From Pinus tabuliformis (taxonomy: Eukaryota > Streptophyta > Pinopsida > Pinales > Pinaceae): a DNA stretch of 64,000 nucleotides. Both the position numbers and the translations under genes were made by a program. Location: assembly GCA_031772625.1 (NCBI GenBank), contig CM062807.1:1153985007-1154049006 (forward strand). The letters run 5' to 3'. The notes under the pieces were generated by a model. The model saw nothing but the letters and a program-made list of their open reading frames with translations, had not been told where the DNA came from and did not search any database. Positions 56,909 through 64,000 of the stretch are shown here, one piece after another. Position 1 is the stretch's first letter. Every line of letters begins with the position of its first letter.

Positions 56909-57907
56909 TTAAGACCATTGAGGGTTGTTCATAAGAAATTAAATGCAATATCAAAGTAAGCAAGGGTGTCCCTTATTCCCTAGCCTTTTTGACATATATT
57001 TTGATGAGCTAAAGGAGTGTAAGGAAGATGCAAGTTATGTTGGTCCCACGCTCACTGGTATAGTCGTAACTCTTCTCCTTTATGCTAATGATATTATTAT
57101 TTTGGAAATAGTCATTATGATCTTGGTAAACAATTAAAAATCCTCTTTAAAATTTTTGCCCTAAGATGGGTATGACTATTTATACCTGCCAAACTAAATT
57201 CATGATAATTAAATATACAAATATCATATATGATACTTTCATATATAACAAGTATTATTTAGAGAAAGTTTCTTAATATAAATATCTTGAAACTTATATT
57301 TATCACAACTTCAATTGGAATTATAACATTGAAAAATATATATATATATATATATACTAAACTTATTATAAGCTTAAAAATAATCATAAATTAACAAAGG
57401 TGTGAAACGCTATCTTATAAATTTACAATTTTCTAATAATACACAATTTTGAAAAACATAAAATTAAAATTAACCATAATTCTTACCATTATGACTAACA
57501 AATATTCTATGAAATTAAGTTTTGAATTTTAAGAACTAAGCTATTCATGTTAAAGTATAATAAAATGAATTCTATATGTACTAAATGGTTTGTCATTCTT
57601 ATTAAATACGAAAGACGAATGTTAACAAAAGTACAAGTGAAGAGCATTTTAACTAATTTCCATCTAAATTATTTCCCGTCAAAAACAATATGACTCTTTC
57701 ATGATTTGTCATTGTATTTAAGGTTTAAAAGGGACGTTAAATTTTTTCAAAACAATTTCCGTTATATGTTACTTTAAAATTGATTACAACTGTCCCCAAA
57801 AAACCATGAAAATGTCACTATGTGACATCTACGAATCCCCTATGTTTTGTGATTGATTTTATCTCAATTATTTAATAGTGCTTTTCGAAAGTTTCTTTTG
57901 TTTGTTT

Positions 57908-58133
57908 TTAATTTTTTCCAATAATTAATTTTATTTACAGCTTGTCAGTGATTATATATCCACAATTTAGACTCTCATATGGACCATGTGCACTTAAAGT
58001 TGATATGTCTCAGGGTCTATTTTTTTCCCATAATTAATTTTATTTACAACTTGTCAGTGATTATATATCCACAATTTAGACTCTCAAATGGACCATGTGT
58101 ACTTAAAGTTGATATGTCTCCGGGTCTAAGAGG
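57908..58133. repeat. 113-bp tandem duplication
   Basis: Both units contain ataattaattttatttaca, cttgtcagtgattatatatc, ggaccatgtg and gttgatatgtctc, and differ at a few positions. Confidence 0.9.
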
Positions 58134-58291
58134 GAAATTAGTTCAATAATAGAGAATTAAGTTTCATGACAAAGACTTTAACTATGATCCTTTTGAGAGG
58201 GGGAAATCAGGGTGTGTAGACTATCAAATTATGAGCTTAAACCATTTCTAAAAAGATCTACAGACATTGACAGACTCACTGTGATACAAGT

Positions 58292-58890
58292 TTAACAACA
58301 GATGAAGTAGATAAACAAAAGCGTAGAGAAGACCAGTTTTGAACCATTAAGGGGCAACTTCCTTGGGGATGTCCTTTGAGAGAGAGATGGGAGCTTCCTT
58401 AGACAAGCCAAGACCTTCTTTGGACGAATAGGAGGAGCAACCTGTAGAATACCCTCGTGCTTTTTCACCAACCAAGTGAGCAACGTGGTGTTGAAACGAT
58501 TATATCTCTCCAAAAAATCCATGTATTCCATTAAACCTTGTTGTGTCCTTGCATCATTGATGGCTTAGGTCATCATCGTCTTGGTGTGTCAGTAAAATTC
58601 TTTCAATTTTTGGAGCTTGGTATTGCGGGCACCAGAGGAAATTCTTACACCTGGGTCCTACATATAGACCACCACCTCATTATTGAGTTGCTCATGATGC
58701 ATGCGCTGAAAGAGATCTCTAGACGTATAAGATTCTATTTTTCATGTTCCTTGCTTTTGTTGGTCCATAGTAGTTCTATAAAATTCCATGACCACTTTGG
58801 CTATGTCTCGTTCAACCCTGGTGGCTCAAGCAGAGGTTGCCTTCCTTCTGCGACCCATCCTCCACAACCTTCAAGAGAGGGTGTTTTCAA
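58292..58890 (-). pseudogene. Unrecognised coding-like remnant
   Basis: Minus-strand frames hold protein-like stretches (YRTTMDQQKQGT, LQKLKEFY, MEYMDFLERYNRFNTTLL, VAPPIRPKKVLACLRKLPS) with stops between. The composition is less AT-rich than the flanks. I do not know the family; it could be a host gene fragment or a retroelement piece. Confidence 0.25.
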
Positions 58891-60206
58891 AAGCGTTTAT
58901 ATATTTTTATATAAACATCGTATTATCTATATTTAAATTCAATTTAATAATGTTTAGACATTGATTCAATTATATCGATGTTGAAACCAAAGTATATACG
59001 GAATTGCGGTCTACTTCTCAAGTAAATGGCAATAAAAAAATAGTTTGTTATAGATAAAAAAACACAATTAGTATGACATGATTAATAAAAGAATGAGGAT
59101 GATGTTCAAGAGCACTCTCATAAACCTAACCTAACCTATCCAAATAAGTTACATCTTTATAATGAAACCAGTAAGTATAAATACTTAATACAATCAATTT
59201 TCTAAAACATATTTCTCACATCAATAGTATTTGAACATTATGTTTTTTTTTTTGTTTTGTTGTCCTTTGTGGACAGTGCTGGGCTAAGGGATTGTGCCAA
59301 AGCATCTAAAGTAATGTTTTAAATTTTGAGTGGATGACCAATGCTTAAAACTTTTAAACAGATGCAAATCCTAAATATTTTTAAGAAAACAGAAGGGTTG
59401 ATTCTTCATCCTTAACATAATTTAGCTTTAAAAATGATATGGAGAGCAGAAATTAAGAAGATATATAATTCCTTAAATATCCAGATTGAACATCTAATTT
59501 ATTATATATAGAAGATGCGTATAGAAGTTTTCTATAGCCAAACATTACATGTGCAAGAGATGAGAAAAGGCAACAATTTATTGATTTAGAGGAATTAACT
59601 AAGACAAACAATTTCAATTAATTAATCTCTTTAAATGATGCTAACTTTGTAGGAGCTTTTACAAAGATTGATATTCAATCTATTCTTACCCAGACTTCCA
59701 TGTTACCTTGAACATGTGCATAGAAAACTAATATGAATACATAATTGAATAACTAGAAGCACTCATAGAGATACACAAGTTGCTCATAATGAATCCATAA
59801 TCCTTCTATTAATTTCATAAATAACTCAGAAAGTTACAAGCATGTCCACTGGTTCATCACAGGGGTTCAACCCTTTCTTTTTTGAATTACAAAATATTTA
59901 CAAAGTTCGACTTTCTAACATATCTAAACTAGAATCAAAATTTATTACAAAATATCATTTCATCCAAAATATTTGGCATATTACAAAAATAGAACTAAAA
60001 ATAATGGACCTGAGTTGATTTTGAGGGCTTTTGTTGATGACTGTAGCTGGAAATTTGTTTGTTCTGTTCACTACCCCTGAAATTCTTTTGTATGTTGTTG
60101 AAATTGTGTTATCTGCTCTTGGAATTATGCATTATGTTCCTATTCGATGAGCTCACACAGTTTATCCCATCTCTTTTCATCAGGGATAGAAAATTTTAAC
60201 AATTTT

Positions 60207-63200
60207 TTATATGACTACTTCAATATATTTTTCAAAAGTAGGCCTGGTTAGGAACAAATGCTTAATTTCATGTTGAATTAATAAATCATAACTTAAACCT
60301 TCAATGAAGGCTTTCCTAGTAATAACTCCTCTGATTTTGGCAAATTTGGTCTTGTCCACTGCTATATCATGTAGCCTTTGTTGATACTCTTCAAGTGGGA
60401 TCAATTTTCCACTTCTATTATGTAAGGTTGGAAGTCCTTTCTGATGTAAAGCATTGAATTTCCCGTGAAATTTCTTAATCTGAACCTCCAAATTCTGGCA
60501 CTTGTTCTTGAGTTGTAGCATTAAATTTGTTTTGGTTAGAACCTTTCTGACCTCCAATACAACTTCAGTTCTATCTTTATTGTCGAATTCTTCAAGCTCA
60601 TCTTTTGTCTTGGACTTTAGGACTTTGATTATCCTTGTAGCATCTCCATGTTTGTGGTCCATGTCCTTCTTTACTTCTACTACTGTTGCTTGTGACCTCT
60701 GCAATAAATCTTCCTGCTAAAAAATAATTTCAATGGAAGGCCATAAATCAGTGACTGATACATTGATGTCTATCCAGATATTTTCTTTGGCCTGAGCAAT
60801 GGTTTGTGCAATTAAATATTCATTTTCATAAACTTCTAATTGCTGATTTAATTTATAATTCTTCTGAATCTCATCCAAATATGCATTATCAGACTTCATC
60901 TTTTGTTCATGTATCTTTTGGCGCTTCATTTAAATTTTTCAATTTCTTAATCCTTCAGAGATAAGTCTTCGATGGCCTTTGACAGTTGTTCTGCTAAGTC
61001 AGTAGACTGTGTTTCTACTGTAATGGTTATTGATGTAGATGCCCCTACTGTTGAAGTACCTATTGTAAAAGTAGTATCTCTAGGAATGGCAGCTGTAATG
61101 TTGAGTTGCTACTATTTCTCTTTTAGGAGTGATTCCATGTCAGCGTCCATTTTCTGAATTTGAACATTCTATTCAGCTATCAATTTGAACATATTTTATT
61201 TCTCGCTTTATAACTAACCAACTTCCTTAGCTTGTGGGTGTTCAATAATAGGAAGTTTAAGTTGCTTCCTCAATGATTGAATGTCAGCATTCTTATTTTT
61301 TATCATTTCTTCTTCCACTTAGATATTACTAGGATCATATCCCATCTTGATCACCAGAACTTCAAGAGCTTTGATTCTGTTATATTTAGCCATGGATGAC
61401 ATTCTTTCCATCTTCAAATGTGTATGAATATTATTCAGGGAAGCTTGCAGTTTGGAGGTTGCCAAAGATGAACTTGTTAATGTGGAACATAGCCTTTCAC
61501 CAACCTGCTTATGTAGGTCAATTTGATCAATGACATGAATTTTCTTGGTGTCAAAATAAAAAATGGATGTTTTGTAATATTTTGCACTCTTAGGGACCGA
61601 AAATTTAGGTTCCAATAAAGCTAATTGAAATTGTTCGTTCTCAGAATCAAGTGCAGATAGAAGTATGTGTTGTGTAGTGGAAGACTGCTTCCAAAATTCT
61701 GAATAAGTGGTGGCCTTCAATGCTTCATTCTTCCTTTTAATTTCTCTGCATTTGGCAAAAATGTTTTTCTTTGTTGTATCATGAGAAACAGAGGATATAG
61801 GAGAATCTATAATTTCTTCAATCTGTGGAAAGGAAGTGGTAGGAAAACCTGACAATGACGTTGTGGCTTGATCCTATGAACTCTTGTCCTCTGAAGACTC
61901 CTGATCAGTATTTGTCTTCTTTCTCCTTTTAAAAACTGTGAAACCTTTGGCTTGAAATTTTGAGTATGTAGGAGACAAACTTTCTCTTGGTATTTTGGTT
62001 TCTTTTTCTTAAGGAATTGGAGTCTGTGAAGATGTCTTACTAACAATTTGTTCTTCAGCTTCCTGTAATGTATTCTCTTGCCACTCTTCTTGATTATCAT
62101 ATTGTTCTATCTCTAGCCTAGCAGTATGTACATAAGGATTTCTTTTTTGCTCAACTCTCAACTTTGAAATAATCCCCAAGGGATCATAAGACCAGGTAAA
62201 TCTCAACTTAAATTTTATTTGCTTTAATAAAAAATTTGTCTCCTTCGCTTCTGCCATGGTATTGACAATGAAAGGGCCAATATGTGCCTTTAACTTGAAT
62301 TGGGTTTTATGCTTTCTAGACACAAAATTTAAATCATCCATGTTCATCATTTTCCTGATGTATTCTAAGGCAAAGATATTGATTGCAAAAATACTGGTAA
62401 CATGTAGGGAGGAAGTTCACATCCATATATTTTGATTTCTTAATAATTCTAGTAGAAGTACCAGTTTCCAATTTTGGCTTGCTTAGTAAGGTAAAAAATT
62501 CTTTTGATTTCAGTTGAAATCCTTGGTGTAACATCACTGTTGAGAAGACATAAATACATATGCAAAAATTGATTTACATAATCACTGAAGGAATACTCTT
62601 CTATGTTCTTCCTTACCAAGGAAATCCAGTGAATGGCCGATTGAGGCTTCCCTTGCGCATCTAACTTCTGCAATGGAAACTTAAGCCTATCTGCTTGATG
62701 GAATAAAAGTAAATACACAAGAACTGATTGATGTTTAAAAGCACCTTCAGTGGAAAAATTGAGAAATTGATCATGAATATTGTTTGCAAAAAATTGTCTG
62801 TAATTGAAAATCAATGAGGGCTTATTATCTACAGAGAATACTGATAAAAAATCCCAATATTAATTCATCATCCCACTGATCGATAGGGTAACCTAACAGA
62901 CATGCGACCATAGAGATGACTTGCCAAGACATTTATGGCAAAATTGAAGTGGAATAGGTTGAATTGGTCCTAGGCAACTCAGAATTCTCAGGTAAGAATG
63001 ACTCAAAGATTCAGGATCGCTAAGGAAATGTGAGTTTTTGGTAAATATCCATGAGAGAATCAATAGAAAAAGGGTGCAGAGGAGTTGAAGGATTAATTTG
63101 AAGTGCTTGACATACGGACTCAGGAATAATAACAAATATAACTTAATTATTTTGGGCAATTACAACACTATGACTAGGAATATATCTAAGATGACACAAG

Positions 63201-63454
63201 GTAACAAATTAAGGGAAAATATCAATCTAGGGAAAGGCGAAATGGGGAAGGAAAGACTCCCAAATGTTTAATTCATCACCAACATCGAGAAACTTCTGGT
63301 TTTCCTATTTGTGGAGTTCATAAAGATCGAACTCACATTGGGTCTATGATATTTTTTACTGTGTATCTACCAGGGGAAGTTCATCTAGGTTAATTACGGA
63401 AGCTAGCTTAGGGCTCTCTACAACTAATTTTGACTTGCCTTTAGATGAAGACAT
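60207..63454 (-). pseudogene. Diverged copy of the LTR-encoded protein
   Basis: This is the same architecture as the ORF in the giant gypsy LTRs, in the same order: N-terminal domain (63400-62440; FLPHFAFP..IDIFP aligned to HLPIYYLPQVNEFP; NNIHDQFLNF to DKIHEQFMNL; LQKLDAQGKPQSA to LKKLDAKGNRRS; KIGNWYFY to SIGDWYFY), linker, then coiled coil (61855-60207; IDQIDLHKQVGERL to MDQIELHRQTGEML) ending EIKHLF..PTFEKYIE aligned to EIKHLF..PNYYKYTE. Amino-acid identity is well below half by eye, and stops are frequent, often at positions where the other copies have Gln. A possible ATG is at 63454, although the first residues do not align. It probably lies in an LTR of a related element extending past the window. 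Confidence 0.75.
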
Positions 63455-64000
63455 CGTAAACAGGAAATTACAGGCTGAGGTTGCTAAATTACCAGACAAT
63501 TGTCGATCACTGGTGTATGAAGGTCAACACCTGCATGATTGATGGAATTCAGAGTCACACTGGTAATGCTGGGAAATATAATGGAGAAAGGGAATATGCA
63601 GATGGATATGTAGTTTTTATAAAGATAATTTGAAGGAAAAAAAGAGGTTATAATCGTTTTTAGGCACGTCGAATTAATGAATTAGACATTGGCATGAAAA
63701 AATAATGACTAAATGGTTGTATGAATGTTTGGCGGGAGTGATTAAATGGTATAACGGTTAATGGGTGGGGGTGAAGAGGAAGGGGACAAGTGGCGAGGTG
63801 TGAATAGGTGCGGGAGCGGAGCGGGAGTGGGAAGTGGTTTTCAAGGGGGGGGGGGGGGGGGGGGGGGGGGGCGGTTAGTGGTTTAGGACAGAGGGGTCGT
63901 AAAGTTGCTGTGGAAGTGCCACGTATGAGTAGGCAGTAAACTATAAATAACTTTTTAGAGCCCCTCCCCCCTACCCCCACCCCCCTCGTTAAACTTTGAT
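63455..64000. other. Sequence upstream of the diverged ORF, GC-richer to the right
   Basis: No gene was found. From about 63720 it becomes GC-rich, mirroring the CpG-rich block upstream of the ORF in the giant LTRs, although I see no base-level match. Confidence 0.4.
63845..63871. repeat. Poly-G tract of 27 G
   Basis: 27 consecutive G on the plus strand. Such a run can form G-quadruplex structures and is also prone to assembly and sequencing error. Confidence 0.95.

Larger units (their letters stand above)
51772..57170 (+). pseudogene. Older LINE (endonuclease and RT), interrupted twice
   Basis: Plus-strand pieces in order: endonuclease (51772-51980; FLLGDFNVRTTT, GLIDNLFGSQLVKLC), a MITE-like insert, the end of the endonuclease (52283-52470; MTYIFGLGSSVV, DHGPNSNHRPL), a linker (52660-52909; KKKYYINRKQEQLLHLSK, RKFWREI), and RT (53090-53577; NPWMQSLIVPIFKSGDK, GQAGFKRHHSNMDYL, CCFIDFR, AFDVLLW). 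An LTR element then interrupts RT at 53578-56908. RT resumes (SLAFLTYIL and LYANDIIIL, with Asn replacing the first active-site Asp of YADD). Many stops and frameshifts are present. The GQAGF-type RT block differs from the plant L1 type at 32.4-33.7 kb, so it is a different LINE clade, perhaps RTE- or jockey-like. Confidence 0.75.
57171..60206. other. Unassigned AT-rich DNA
   Basis: No recognised gene was found. It includes a 113-bp tandem duplication and a coding-like stretch at 58292-58890, both listed. The 59.0-60.2 kb part may be the outer portion of the LTR to which the ORF at 60207-63454 belongs, but I could not find its boundary. Confidence 0.4.

Overview
This window looks like plant nuclear DNA, most likely from a conifer. 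It is AT-rich and almost entirely made of nested, partly decayed retroelements around one convincing host gene. The conifer assignment is inference. It rests on a Penelope-like element with a GIY-YIG domain, a lineage reported in conifers (Dryad) but rare in other seed plants, and on the very large LTR retrotransposon.

Layout. 1-2407 is flanking DNA without a recognisable gene. 2408-30960 is a non-autonomous LTR retrotransposon on the minus strand (2.0-kb LTRs, initiator-Met-type primer site, gag-like protein with coiled coil, G-patch and CCHC knuckle). A 20,963-bp Ty3/gypsy element (2441-23403, minus, TSD ttgtc) sits inside its left LTR, and a 1.2-kb terminal-inverted-repeat-like element (26983-28183) sits inside its internal region. 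32.4-33.7 kb holds a decayed LINE 3' end. 35897-41784 is a decayed Ty3 chromovirus with TSD tttga. 44134-44571 is a small secreted glycine-rich, cysteine-rich protein gene whose promoter and 3' end both carry local duplications. 46225-47133 is a Penelope-like remnant. 50486-51600 is a 5'-truncated LINE with an 18-bp TSD. 51.77-57.17 kb is an older LINE broken by a small MITE-like insert and by a complete non-autonomous LTR element (53578-56908, TSD ttaag). 60207-63454 is a decayed relative of the unusual LTR-encoded protein described next.

Main observation. The giant gypsy element has 7.13-kb LTRs, and each LTR contains, in the sense of gag-pol, the remains of a 1,227-codon open reading frame unrelated to gag or pol. 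The two copies carry different disabling lesions (two nonsense changes in the left copy; a 5-bp duplication, an 11-bp deletion and a nonsense change in the right copy). The reading frame was therefore intact when the element inserted. A third, strongly diverged copy lies at 60.2-63.5 kb, so the protein is a family, not chance open frame. In the same element, pol has an archaeal-type RNase H between protease and reverse transcriptase, while the usual RNase H after RT has lost all its recognisable catalytic acidic residues.

How the parts work together: only gag-pol of the giant element (9974-15805) and the glycine-rich protein gene look intact. Everything else is a fossil record of successive insertions whose order can be read from TSDs, including an uninterrupted paralogue of the giant element's target site at 28999-29003.
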